A DNA stretch of 64,000 nt from an uncultured cyanobacterium (GCA_903871775.1 CAIQIA010000014.1:1-64000), one strand, 5' to 3'. Numbered from the stretch's first letter, positions 25,584 through 34,106 are shown. Notes: generated by a model not told the origin, from the letters alone. A program made the numbers and translations.

Positions 25584-26959
25584 AGGATCAGATCATCGAC
25601 GGGGTAACGCACCCGGGCCAGCGGCCGGGTGCCGTAGACGGCCGACAGGATCAGCAGGATGCCCAGGCGTCCCACGAACATACCCACCATCAGCACCAGC
25701 TGGCCCCAGCGGGACAACCGGGCCGTGACGCCCACATCAAGCCCGACCGTGGCAAACGCCGAGACGCAGGTGAACAGCTTCTCGAGGAACGTGAAGCGTG
25801 GCAGGGATGGTTCACCGCCGCTGGTGGGCCCAAGGCCCAGCAGCAGGGCCATCAGCACCACGACGGCCAGGGAGGCCAGCACCACCCCCACCGCCCGCAG
25901 CAGCACCTCGGGTTCCAGCCGCCGCCGGCGGATGACCACATCCTCACGCCCCTGGAGGGTGGAGCGGGTGGCCGCCACCAGCACGGCGATGGTGGTGGTC
26001 TTGACGCCACCGCCGGTGCCGCCGGGGCTGGCGCCGATGAACATCAGCACCACCAGCACCAGCAGGGCCGCATCCGAAAACGTGTGCAGCGACAGGGGCA
26101 CGGTGTTGAAGCCCGCCGTGCGTGCACTGACGGCATGGAAAAGGCCCACCTGCAGCTGCTGCAGGGGGCCGAGGGAGGACAGCAGTCCATCGGGGGCGAA
26201 ACGCTCCGTGGCCAGCAGGGCCAGGGTGCCGAGGCCGAGCAGGGCCAGGGTGCTGCGCAGCACGAGCCAGGTGTGCAGGGAGAGGCCCCGGCGACGGCAG
26301 GACCGCAGCCCCCAGAGCTCACGGCAGACCCGCCAGCCGATGCCACCCATCACGATCAGCGCAGCGATGACGGCATTGACGACCGGATCATCGCGATACG
26401 CCTCAAGATTGGAGCTGAAGAGACCGAAACCGGCGTTGTTGTAGGCGCTGATGGCGTGAAAGACGGCGACCCACAGCCGACGACCGGGGTCGGTGATGTC
26501 GCGGAACCCGAACAGAAAGAGCACCAGGGCGCCGGCGCCGATGACCACGGCGGCCATGCGCAGCACCAACCGCAGGGTGCCACCCACCGCACCGACGCCG
26601 TAGACATCGAGGGAGCGGCCCCGATCGAGCCGCTGACGCAGGGCGCCGCCACCGAGCACGACCCCCTGCAGCACCGAGGTGATGGCCATCAGGCCAAGAC
26701 CGCCGACGAGGATCAGCAGCGCCAGCAGGCCCTGGCCGACCGGTGTGAGTTCGTTGCCGACGTCGATGATCGACAGGCCCGTGACGGTGATCGCCGAGGT
26801 GACGGTGAACAGGGCCTCCCAGAGCCCGACACTGTCGCTCGAGCAGACGGGCAGGGCCAGCAGCACGGTGCCCACCGCGATCACGAGACCTCCGCTGAGG
26901 ACGGTGAACTGGGGCACGTCCAGACGCCGCCACCATCGCCGCCCTGCCTGCGTCACCAC
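25580..26959 (-). CDS. ktrB: Potassium (sodium-coupled) transporter KtrB
   Basis: 459 residues with four repeated membrane-pore-membrane units. The selectivity-filter segments are TVTSAITVTGLS (about 53), AISAYNNAGFGL (about 168), AVSARTAGFNTV (about 275) and CVSAFATVGLDVG (about 397), each with the expected filter Gly. Ktr systems take up K+ during osmotic shock. Cyanobacteria often also need KtrE, which is not adjacent. The start is GTG 26959 (a second GTG follows immediately). It is divergent from the peptide gene across 171 bases. Confidence 0.95.
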   Translation of the reverse strand: MVTQAGRRWWRRLDVPQFTVLSGGLVIAVGTVLLALPVCSSDSVGLWEALFTVTSAITVTGLSIIDVGNELTPVGQGLLALLILVGGLGLMAITSVLQGVVLGGGALRQRLDRGRSLDVYGVGAVGGTLRLVLRMAAVVIGAGALVLFLFGFRDITDPGRRLWVAVFHAISAYNNAGFGLFSSNLEAYRDDPVVNAVIAALIVMGGIGWRVCRELWGLRSCRRRGLSLHTWLVLRSTLALLGLGTLALLATERFAPDGLLSSLGPLQQLQVGLFHAVSARTAGFNTVPLSLHTFSDAALLVLVVLMFIGASPGGTGGGVKTTTIAVLVAATRSTLQGREDVVIRRRRLEPEVLLRAVGVVLASLAVVVLMALLLGLGPTSGGEPSLPRFTFLEKLFTCVSAFATVGLDVGVTARLSRWGQLVLMVGMFVGRLGILLILSAVYGTRPLARVRYPVDDLIL

Positions 26960-27130
26960 CCCCTTCCAAAGCTGGTCGCAACCAGGTTAGGCAGGGTCGC
27001 CGCAGGCCTGGCGCAGGGTGCCCCTGCCACGCACCGACGCCGCTGATCGCCGATGTGGGGTCCATGGCTCCCCCTACACCGGAGTCGGGAGGGACATCGC
27101 TCCCTCCTCTGTTCTCACACCCACGACACC
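26960..27130. promoter_or_regulatory. Divergent gap ktrB / double-glycine peptide, with leader hairpin
   Basis: This 171-base gap must contain promoters for both directions. A perfect 7-base-pair inverted repeat, ggaggga/tccctcc with a six-base loop (27088-27107), lies 23 bases before the peptide start. Its left arm is Shine-Dalgarno-like, so the hairpin could control translation or define an operator. No clear -35/-10 pair was seen. Confidence 0.4.
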
Positions 27131-27322
27131 ATGACCCTCATCACCCTCAACGAGTGCGCTGCCGAGACCGTGCGCGGCGGCTTCTTCGACCTGGCCGCCA
27201 TCCGCCAGGTGGCCCGTCAGGACAACGCCGGCGCCAACGTCTCGGTGGGCCTGCTCAACCCCGCCTTCCAGGGGATCATCCAGGGCAACAGCGCCGTCCA
27301 GCTGGCCTTCGCCAACGCCTGA
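27131..27322 (+). CDS. Double-glycine-leader secreted peptide precursor
   Basis: 63 residues from ATG 27131. The first 17 residues form a double-glycine leader (LNECAAETVRGG, cleavage expected after Gly17). The mature part is 46 residues, Cys-free and rich in Asn, Gln, Ala and Val, ending QGNSAVQLAFANA. The leader type, small size and the adjacent C39-peptidase exporter mark it as the exporter's substrate. It could be a class II microcin/bacteriocin or an EbfG-like biofilm matrix peptide. Its leader resembles that at the start of the exporter frame (LDASQCDVITGG). A strong hairpin follows the stop. Confidence 0.8.
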   Translation: MTLITLNECAAETVRGGFFDLAAIRQVARQDNAGANVSVGLLNPAFQGIIQGNSAVQLAFANA

Positions 27323-27340
27323 TCAGCCTCTGATCAACCC

Positions 27341-27370
27341 CGGCCGGCGGCGGCGATAGCTGCCGCCGGC
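27341..27370 (+). promoter_or_regulatory. Intercistronic hairpin between peptide and exporter genes
   Basis: A perfect 10-base-pair stem ggccggcggc/gccgccggcc encloses a ten-base loop, 18 bases after the peptide stop and 26 bases before the next ATG. There is no T tract, so it is more likely an mRNA-stabilising or attenuating structure. Such structures allow many peptide transcripts per exporter transcript. Two tgatca palindromes (27319 and 27330) precede it. Confidence 0.6.
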
Positions 27371-27396
27371 CACCTAACACCTACTCCTCAAGAGCC

Positions 27397-27606
27397 ATGT
27401 TGCGAACCCTCGACGCGTCGCAGTGCGACGTCATCACCGGCGGCTGGGCCATGCCCCCCGTGACGGTCAACGCCCCGATCAACGTGGGTGCGACCTCCGT
27501 GGTGCAGCTGGGCAACCAGCTGAACTTCGGGCTCAACCTCGCCCTGCTCCCCGGTTCCCAGAGCATCAGCCAGGGCAACGGTTATCTGGCAGGCGTGTCT
27601 GATCCG
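27397..27606 (+). other. Peptide-like segment at the start of the exporter frame
   Basis: Codons 1-70 have the make-up of a second substrate peptide: a 16-residue leader with double glycine, then an Asn/Gln/Val/Leu-rich, Cys-free stretch containing SISQGNGYLAG that recalls IIQGNSAVQLA of the first peptide. No stop separates it from the peptidase. In another frame a TGA occurs at 27600-27602, just before ATG 27607, so a frameshift (biological or sequencing) would restore two separate genes. Confidence 0.6.
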
Positions 27607-29832
27607 ATGCTCTCCCGGAGTGACCCGACACGATCCCGTCCCGCCAGGGGGCGGGGGCTGGCCTGGTCCCTCCGGGCCGGGCGCTGGAACTGCGTGCGCC
27701 AGTGGAACATCGAAGACTGCGGTGCCGCCTGCCTGGCCAGCGTCTGCCGCCAGCACGGCCTGCGCCGTGACCTGGCCGACGTCCGCGCACTGGTGGGCAC
27801 CACCGGCACCGGCACCACCCTGCTCGGTCTGCAGCGGGGGGCCGAACGGCTGGGCTTCCACACCCGTGCCGCCCAGGCCGGACCGGATCTGCTCGACCAC
27901 CTCGACGAGGTGCCCCTGCCCCTGATCCTCCATTGGAAGGGCTGCCACTGGGTGGTGCTGCATGGCCGTCGGGGGGGCCGCTGGCTGGTAGCTGATCCGG
28001 CCCATGGCCTGCAGTGGCATGACCGCGACAGCCTGCTGCGCCACTGGAACGACGGGGTGCTGCTGCTGCTCGAACCCGACCCGGTGCGGCTGGAGGCCGC
28101 ACGGCAGCAGCGCCCCGCCGCCGGCGGCGGCTGGGGCTGGCTGGCCACCCTGGTGGCCCCCTTCCGGCCCCTGCTCTGGCGGGCCTTCGCCCTCAACGGC
28201 GTGATCGGCCTGATGGCCCTGGCCCTGCCGGTGCTGATGCAGGTGCTTACCGATGACGTGCTGGTGCGCGGGGATGGACGCCTGCTGGCGGGCTTCTGTC
28301 TCGGAATCGCCCTGCTGTTTCTGATCCGCGCGTTGCTCAACCTGATGCAGGGGGTGCTGGTGGGCCACTTCGGCCAGAAGCTGCGGCTGCAGATGGTGCT
28401 GCACTACGGCCAGCGATTGCTGCGCCTGCCCCTGAGCCATTTCGAGAGCCGCCGCAGCGGCGAGGCGGTGAGTCGCCTGGCCGACATCGATCAGCTGCGG
28501 GACCTGATGAGCCAGGTGATGCTCGCCCTGCCAAGCCAGTGCTGCGTGGCGCTGATCTCGCTGATGGTGATGGCGCTGTACAGCCCACCCCTGACCCTGG
28601 CGGCCCTCGCCGGCCAGGGCCTGGTGCTGCTGGCCTATGCCGCCGTGCTGCCGGCCCTGCAGCGCCGCACCCGCGCCCTCACGGTGCAGTCGGCCGAGAA
28701 CCAGGGCTTTCTGGTGGAGGTCTTCCGTGGCTCGACCCTGCTGCGCACCACGGCAGCGCACCAGCAGGCGTGGCAGGAGTTCCAGCGCAACTTCGGCCGG
28801 CTGGCCCATCTCGCCTGGGATGCGCTGCTGCTGGAGCTGCGGGCCGGGACCCTCACCACCCTGCTGGCCAGCCTGACGACGATCGGCGTGCTCTGGTACG
28901 GCAGCACCTTCGTGCTCTCGGGCCGGATGACCATCGGCCAGCTGCTGGCCTTCCACGGCATGAGCGCCAACGTGCTCGTGTTCCTGGGGGCCCTCGGCGG
29001 CGCCACCGAGAACCTGCTGCGCTCGCGGATCGTCATCAGCCGCCTCAGCGATGTGCTGCAGGAGGAGCCGGAGGATGCCGACGGCCGCCATCGCCACACG
29101 GTGGCCATCGCGCCCGCTGAACCGATCCGGTGCGACGGGGTGAGCTTCCACCATCCAGGCCGGCGGCGGCTGCTGCACGACCTGACCCTCGAGCTTCCCG
29201 GTGGCGAGGTCACGGCCCTGGTGGGTCCCTCGGGCTGCGGCAAGAGCACCCTCGTGCGGCTGCTCGCCGGGCTCTATCCGCTGGAGGCGGGCAGCATCCG
29301 CTTCGGCGCCTTCGACGGGGCCGACATCGCCATCGACAGCCTGCGCCGTCAGGTGGTGCTGCTGCCCCAGGAGGCGGTCTTTCTCAGCCGCAGCATCTTC
29401 GACAACTTCGTCTTCGCCCACCCGGGGGTGACCTTCGAGGAGGTGGTGCACCTCTGCCGGCTGACCCTGGCCGACGACTTCATCCACAGCCTGCCCAACG
29501 GCTACCACACGGTGCTGGGCGAGTTCGGCCTCAACCTCTCGGGTGGGCAGCGGCAACGGCTGGCCCTGGCCCGGGCCCTGGTGGGGGAACCGCCGGTGCT
29601 GCTGCTCGACGAATCGACCTCGGCCCTCGATCCAGACATGGAGCAGCGGGTGATGGAGCGGCTGCTGCGCCATCGCCTGGGTCGCACCACGGTGCTGGTG
29701 AGCCATCGCCCCTCGGTGATCCGCCGCGCCGACTGGATCGTGCACCTCGAGAACGGCCAGGTGCGCCACCAGAACCGCCCGGAGGCCCTGGGCGACTGCC
29801 TCGACCTGCATCCCTACCTGCTCACCCCATGA
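27397..29832 (+). CDS. C39-peptidase ABC exporter with N-terminal fused double-glycine peptide
   Basis: 811 residues as one open frame. Residues 1-16 are a leader ending ITGG, and 17-70 look like a mature peptide (NAPINVGATSVVQLGNQLN). From about 95 comes a C39 peptidase with Gln102, Cys108 (DCGAAC), His184 (KGCHWVVL) and Asp200 (VADPAHG), all catalytic positions intact. A membrane domain (about 265-560) and an ATPase domain follow: Walker A GPSGCGKST about 607, LSGGQRQR about 714, LLLLDESTSALD about 735. It cleaves double-glycine leaders while exporting peptides. The true exporter start could be the internal Met71 (27607) if the first part is a separate peptide. Overlaps the hlyD gene by ATGA. 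Confidence 0.88.
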   Translation: MLRTLDASQCDVITGGWAMPPVTVNAPINVGATSVVQLGNQLNFGLNLALLPGSQSISQGNGYLAGVSDPMLSRSDPTRSRPARGRGLAWSLRAGRWNCVRQWNIEDCGAACLASVCRQHGLRRDLADVRALVGTTGTGTTLLGLQRGAERLGFHTRAAQAGPDLLDHLDEVPLPLILHWKGCHWVVLHGRRGGRWLVADPAHGLQWHDRDSLLRHWNDGVLLLLEPDPVRLEAARQQRPAAGGGWGWLATLVAPFRPLLWRAFALNGVIGLMALALPVLMQVLTDDVLVRGDGRLLAGFCLGIALLFLIRALLNLMQGVLVGHFGQKLRLQMVLHYGQRLLRLPLSHFESRRSGEAVSRLADIDQLRDLMSQVMLALPSQCCVALISLMVMALYSPPLTLAALAGQGLVLLAYAAVLPALQRRTRALTVQSAENQGFLVEVFRGSTLLRTTAAHQQAWQEFQRNFGRLAHLAWDALLLELRAGTLTTLLASLTTIGVLWYGSTFVLSGRMTIGQLLAFHGMSANVLVFLGALGGATENLLRSRIVISRLSDVLQEEPEDADGRHRHTVAIAPAEPIRCDGVSFHHPGRRRLLHDLTLELPGGEVTALVGPSGCGKSTLVRLLAGLYPLEAGSIRFGAFDGADIAIDSLRRQVVLLPQEAVFLSRSIFDNFVFAHPGVTFEEVVHLCRLTLADDFIHSLPNGYHTVLGEFGLNLSGGQRQRLALARALVGEPPVLLLDESTSALDPDMEQRVMERLLRHRLGRTTVLVSHRPSVIRRADWIVHLENGQVRHQNRPEALGDCLDLHPYLLTP

Positions 29833-30983
29833 CCCTGTCGCCCCTCGACCTCGATGACGTGCTGCCACCGCCCGACCGCTGGTCGCGGGCCCTCGGGAGG
29901 CGGCTGCTGCTGGCCCTGGTCGGCACCGGCTTCGGCCTGGCGGTGTGGCCCCTGGCCGAGACCGTGCGGGCCGGCGGGGTGGTGCGCCCCCTGGGGGAGA
30001 ACAACCTGCTGCAGAGCCGGCTGGGGGGGGTGCTGACCGCGGTGAGCATCCGCCCCGACCAACGGGTGCAGCGGGGGCAGGTGCTGGGGCGTCTCGACAC
30101 CGCCCCCCTCGACCGGGAGCGGCAGCTGCTGCTGCAGGAGATGGGCAGCCTCAGCCGCCAGCGGCGCCAGTCGCTGCAGGAACAGCAGGCGCTGCAGGAC
30201 CAGGAACGGGCGGCGCGGCGGATGCTGCTGGCCCGGCTGGAATCGGTGCGCCGTGACGGCGACAAGGCAGCCGTCACCCAGGACTTCCAGCGGCGCGAGC
30301 TGGAGCGGTTCCGGTCTCTGCAGAGCGAGGGTGCCGTGGCCCGCAGCCTGGTGGAGGAACAGGAGGCGCGGCTGCGGATCGGCGGCAGTGACCTGGCCAA
30401 GGCGCGCCAGAGCCTCGACGAACAGCAGGCCCAGGGGGCCGAAGACCTGGCGGCCCTGCGCCGCAGTGCCCTGCAGGCCCGGGTGGCGGCGGAGGAACTG
30501 GAGAAGAGCCTCGATGAACGCCGCCATCGCCTGAAGATGCTGGACCGGGACCGGCAGGACAGCGTGCTGCGGGCCCCCGCCGGCGGCACCGTGCTCGCCA
30601 CCGTGCTGCGGCACCGGGGGCAGGTGATCCGCCCCGGGGAGGTGGTGGCCACCATCGCGCCCGCAGGGGCCCGCCACGAGATCGTGCTGAAGGTGACGAG
30701 CCGCCAGCGCCCCCGCCTGCGGCCCGGCCAGCCGGCGATGGTCACGATCAACGGCTGTTCGCGCTCCGAGTTCGGCGTGCTGCGGGCCCGGGTCGAAACT
30801 GTGGCCGACGACGTGGTGAGCCGCGGCCTCTACGCGGTGCGGCTGCGGCCGGAACGGCAGGGCCTCACGAGCAGCCGCGGCAGCTGTCCCCTGCGACCCG
30901 GCCTCGAGGTCGACGCCGACGTCACGACACGGATGACGACGGTGCTGCAGTTCCTGGCCGACCGCTTCGAACGGCCGCTCTGA
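29829..30983 (+). CDS. HlyD-family periplasmic adaptor (membrane fusion protein)
   Basis: 384 residues from ATG 29829, overlapping the exporter stop by ATGA. A single membrane anchor is at about 28-46 (LLLALVGTGFGLAVWPLAE). A lipoyl-like half-motif (NNLLQSRLGGVLTAVSIRPD) follows, then a long coiled coil rich in Glu/Arg/Gln (about 90-240). The second lipoyl half (DSVLRAPAGGTVLATVL, about 240) and a beta-barrel region come last. It links the inner-membrane exporter to an outer-membrane channel; no TolC gene is adjacent, so a shared TolC is assumed. Confidence 0.92.
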   Translation: MTLSPLDLDDVLPPPDRWSRALGRRLLLALVGTGFGLAVWPLAETVRAGGVVRPLGENNLLQSRLGGVLTAVSIRPDQRVQRGQVLGRLDTAPLDRERQLLLQEMGSLSRQRRQSLQEQQALQDQERAARRMLLARLESVRRDGDKAAVTQDFQRRELERFRSLQSEGAVARSLVEEQEARLRIGGSDLAKARQSLDEQQAQGAEDLAALRRSALQARVAAEELEKSLDERRHRLKMLDRDRQDSVLRAPAGGTVLATVLRHRGQVIRPGEVVATIAPAGARHEIVLKVTSRQRPRLRPGQPAMVTINGCSRSEFGVLRARVETVADDVVSRGLYAVRLRPERQGLTSSRGSCPLRPGLEVDADVTTRMTTVLQFLADRFERPL

Positions 30984-31082
30984 GTCCGGCGCGCATGCGC
31001 GGCGGATCGGCCGGCGGCTGCCGGCTCCAGCTCCGAACCCGGTTCAATCCCCTTACCCCCTGCCCGAGGAGGCTGCCCCACC

Positions 31083-31268
31083 ATGGATCCCAACCCCTGG
31101 GAGATCGGCAGCAACCCGATCGACCTGCTCGACCTGCTGACCGGCGCCGACAGCTCCCAGGCCCTGTGGTTCGTGGCGGGCTACATCCGTGGCGCCCAGG
31201 ATGCCTGCCGCTTCGCCGTCGATGACGGCGCCGACGGGGACGGGGCCACAGGTCCGGGGGGGCCATGA
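31083..31268 (+). CDS. Small acidic protein coupled to phosphoribosyltransferase
   Basis: 61 residues, preceded by a good ribosome-binding site (gaggagg at 31066-31072). The sequence MDPNPWEIGSNPIDLLDLLT is followed by ALWFVAGYIRGAQDACRFAV and an Asp/Gly-rich tail. It is not a family I recognise. The stop overlaps the next start as ATGA, so expression is coupled to the phosphoribosyltransferase. Its helix around WFVAGYIRGAQDA could contact a partner; function unknown. Confidence 0.6.
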   Translation: MDPNPWEIGSNPIDLLDLLTGADSSQALWFVAGYIRGAQDACRFAVDDGADGDGATGPGGP

Positions 31269-31984
31269 CCGACGACGTCCCGGCCTGGCCGGACCGCAGC
31301 AGCGCCGGGGAAGACCTGGCCCGTCGCCTGCCGATGTTCTGGCGCCCCGGAGAGGCCATCACCGTCGTCGGCATTCCCCGCGGCGGCCTGGTGGTGGCGG
31401 CGCCGGTGGCCTGGCGACGGGGCTGCCCGCTGGTGAGCTGGTCGACGCGGCGGCTGGTGCTGCCCGGCAGCGGCGGGCTGGGGCTGGGGGCCGTGGCCCC
31501 GGGGGGGATCGTCGTGATCGACCCCGACCAGGTGCGGCTGCAGCATGTGCCCCTGGGCACCCTGCTGGATCTGATCCACCATCAGCAGCTCGTCGTTGAG
31601 CGCCATCAGCGGCTGTTCGCCGAACCACGGCCGGCCGCGATCGCCGGTCACCACCTGATCGTGATCGACGACTACCTGAGTTCGGGGTTGACGATGGAAG
31701 CCACCCTGCGGTCGTTGCGGCAGCTCTGGCCCCGGTCGATCACCCTGGCCGTGCCGGTGGGCGCCCAGGGGGTGATCCGCTGCCTGCGCCCGGAGGTGGA
31801 CAACATCCTGGTGCTGATCAGCACCGAACAGCCCGAGACCGGGCTGGGCTGGGGCCGGCGGCTGGGGCCCGTGGACCTGCGACAGGTGCTGCAGCTGCTG
31901 CAGCCCCCCCTGGGCGGGAGTGCCGGGGATGCGCCGCAGTCCGGCAGCAGAGACGTTTCGCCGGGATCGTCAACTTCAGGATGA
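31265..31984 (+). CDS. Phosphoribosyltransferase-fold protein, copy 1
   Basis: 239 residues. GIPRGGLVVAAPVAWRRG near 36 is the PRTase core. The PRPP-binding loop is IVIDDYLSSGLTMEATLRSL near 135 (DD and SSGLT retained). The region between the two, which carries hydrophobic side-chain contacts to the base in other members, is unlike that of copy 2 and contains RLQHVPLGTLLDLIHHQQL. Family resemblance is to COG1926, stress-associated PRTases of unknown substrate. The C-terminal tail is disordered (Gly/Ser/Asp). It is followed 22 bases later by a sigma factor gene. Confidence 0.78.
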   Translation: MTDDVPAWPDRSSAGEDLARRLPMFWRPGEAITVVGIPRGGLVVAAPVAWRRGCPLVSWSTRRLVLPGSGGLGLGAVAPGGIVVIDPDQVRLQHVPLGTLLDLIHHQQLVVERHQRLFAEPRPAAIAGHHLIVIDDYLSSGLTMEATLRSLRQLWPRSITLAVPVGAQGVIRCLRPEVDNILVLISTEQPETGLGWGRRLGPVDLRQVLQLLQPPLGGSAGDAPQSGSRDVSPGSSTSG

Positions 31985-31997
31985 GCACACCTCATCC
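31979..31997 (+). promoter_or_regulatory. Hairpin between phosphoribosyltransferase and sigma factor
   Basis: A perfect 7-base-pair inverted repeat, ggatgag/ctcatcc with loop cacac, overlaps the phosphoribosyltransferase stop codon (31982-31984) and ends nine bases before the sigma factor ATG. It is placed to affect ribosome access to the sigma gene or re-initiation after the upstream stop. Confidence 0.5.
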
Positions 31998-32006
31998 CAG
32001 AGCTCC

Positions 32007-32830
<824 letters not shown>

Positions 32831-32834
<4 letters not shown>

Positions 32835-32873
32835 GGCCAGCCCGGCCGGGGGGAGCGGCTGCCGGGGCCTCAG
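32831..32873. terminator. Convergent hairpin at sigma factor / CopG gene ends
   Basis: An inverted repeat ctgaggcc (32831-32838) / ggcctcag (32866-32873) spans the gap and includes the stop codons of both convergent genes, with extra GC pairing inside. It lacks a T tract on either side, so any termination would be weak or rely on Rho. It may also limit RNA degradation. Confidence 0.4.
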
Positions 32874-33178
32874 AACAGGGGTTTGCCGGCGTGGCCGTCC
32901 GGCACGAAGCCGGCGGCAGCCACCGGGCGCCCCTTGAGGTAGTTGACGCCGGCCAGCTTGTGGCCGACGCCATCGGGGGTCCCGCGGGCGCCCGCTTCGG
33001 CCAGGCCGAGGCCGTTCTCCAGCAGGTAGGCGGCCAGGTTCGACACCGAGCGTCCCTCGAGGTCGGAGCGGCTCACGAGGCGTTCGTAGGTGGACTGGGA
33101 AATGGTGATCGAGATGCGCTGGGGCTTGCGGCGGAGCACGGCCATCCGATCGGCGGCCGGACGAGGGGCTTCGGTCAT
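32870..33178 (-). CDS. Ribbon-helix-helix (CopG/Arc-like) small protein
   Basis: 102 residues from ATG 33178; a longer GTG start at 33226 gives a Pro/Ala-rich extension and seems less likely. The motif KPQRISITISQSTYERLVSR then GRSVSNLAAYLLENGL (about 18-53) is a ribbon-helix-helix DNA-binding fold. The C-terminal half (GHKLAGVNYLKGRPVAAAGF) is unassigned. No toxin gene is adjacent, so an antitoxin reading is unsupported; a small transcription regulator is more likely. Confidence 0.7.
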   Translation of the reverse strand: MTEAPRPAADRMAVLRRKPQRISITISQSTYERLVSRSDLEGRSVSNLAAYLLENGLGLAEAGARGTPDGVGHKLAGVNYLKGRPVAAAGFVPDGHAGKPLF

Positions 33179-33291
33179 GGGGGGGGTCGGAGAAGGGACG
33201 GCTGCGCGGGGCGGCGCAGCCACCACCCATATGGCGCGAGGCTCCTCATCCCGTCGGCGATCTCAGCACGACTGCAGCCGGGGCCCGGCAC

Positions 33292-33975
33292 TCATGCCTC
33301 CGCCTGCGGCACCGTCGCACCACGGCCACGGGCCAGCAGATCGATGACGGTGGCATCGTCCACGGGGCGGAAATCGTCGTACCACTCCCCCACAGAGCGC
33401 AGCCAGCGGACCCGGCGCAGCACCAGCAGATCGTCGACGAGGGGGCGCAGGCGATCGATCGTGGTGCCGTCGGCCACCGGCACAGCCAGCCGCAGGGAGG
33501 CCGGCGACAGCTGCATCAGAGACCGCAGGATCGCCTCGATGGTGAGGCCGGTCGCCAGGCCGTCATCGACCACGAGCAGGTGCCGCCGACGGAGGGCGCC
33601 AGCCGGCGGATCGCCGTAGCGGCTGCGTCGACGCTCCAGCTCGGCCGTCTCGCGGGAGATGGCCCGCTCCAGGGCCGCCCCCTCCATGCCCAGCCGCCGC
33701 GCCTCGTCGCCATGGATCAGCTGAACCCCTCCTGGCGCGATGGCGCCGATGGCGTACTCGGGGCTCACCTCGGCGGCAAGCTTGCGGGCGCACCAGCTGC
33801 ACAGCGGCAGCCCCAGGCGGTGGGCGACGGCGGCCGCCACGACGATGCCGCCGCGGGGAACGCCGATGACCAGGCCCCCGGCCAGCACCTCCGGCGGCAG
33901 GGCGGGGAGCAGGTGTTCGGCCAGCAGGCCGCCGGCATGGCAGCGGTTGCGCCAGCGGTGGGGGGCATCGGCCAT
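33292..33975 (-). CDS. Phosphoribosyltransferase-fold protein, copy 2
   Basis: 227 residues from ATG 33975. GVPRGGIVVAAAVAHRLG is near 40. The family motif CARKLAAEVSPEYAIGAIAP includes the usual Lys and Glu. The PRPP loop VVDDGLATGLTIEAILRSL is near 143, and a C-terminal SVGEWYDDFRPV (typical of COG1926) is present. It keeps all family signatures and so is the canonical copy, whereas copy 1 has diverged. In other bacteria such genes sit with Hsp20 and dormancy genes. It is divergent from hsp20 across 131 bases. Confidence 0.85.
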   Translation of the reverse strand: MADAPHRWRNRCHAGGLLAEHLLPALPPEVLAGGLVIGVPRGGIVVAAAVAHRLGLPLCSWCARKLAAEVSPEYAIGAIAPGGVQLIHGDEARRLGMEGAALERAISRETAELERRRSRYGDPPAGALRRRHLLVVDDGLATGLTIEAILRSLMQLSPASLRLAVPVADGTTIDRLRPLVDDLLVLRRVRWLRSVGEWYDDFRPVDDATVIDLLARGRGATVPQAEA

Positions 33976-34106
33976 GGACAGGGGGAACGCTGCCCTTCCT
34001 CTACCGGCGGGCGGCCCCTCCGACGGCCGCCGCAGCCGTGCCGCAGCGGTGCATACCGGGCGCCCCCGCCGCAGACGGGGCCCCGACACTGAATCTGTCG
34101 CTGTCT

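Noticed and set aside
27131-27606. Curli-like (amyloid) repeats in the double-glycine peptides
   Set aside because: QGN and NxA pieces occur, but the spacing does not fit the curlin repeat, and only one partial unit is present.
27388-29868. Open frame of 826 codons antisense to the peptide exporter
   Set aside because: It is Gln/His/Gly/Ala-rich with no domain, and mirrors the well-supported exporter frame. High GC removes stop codons from the antisense frame.
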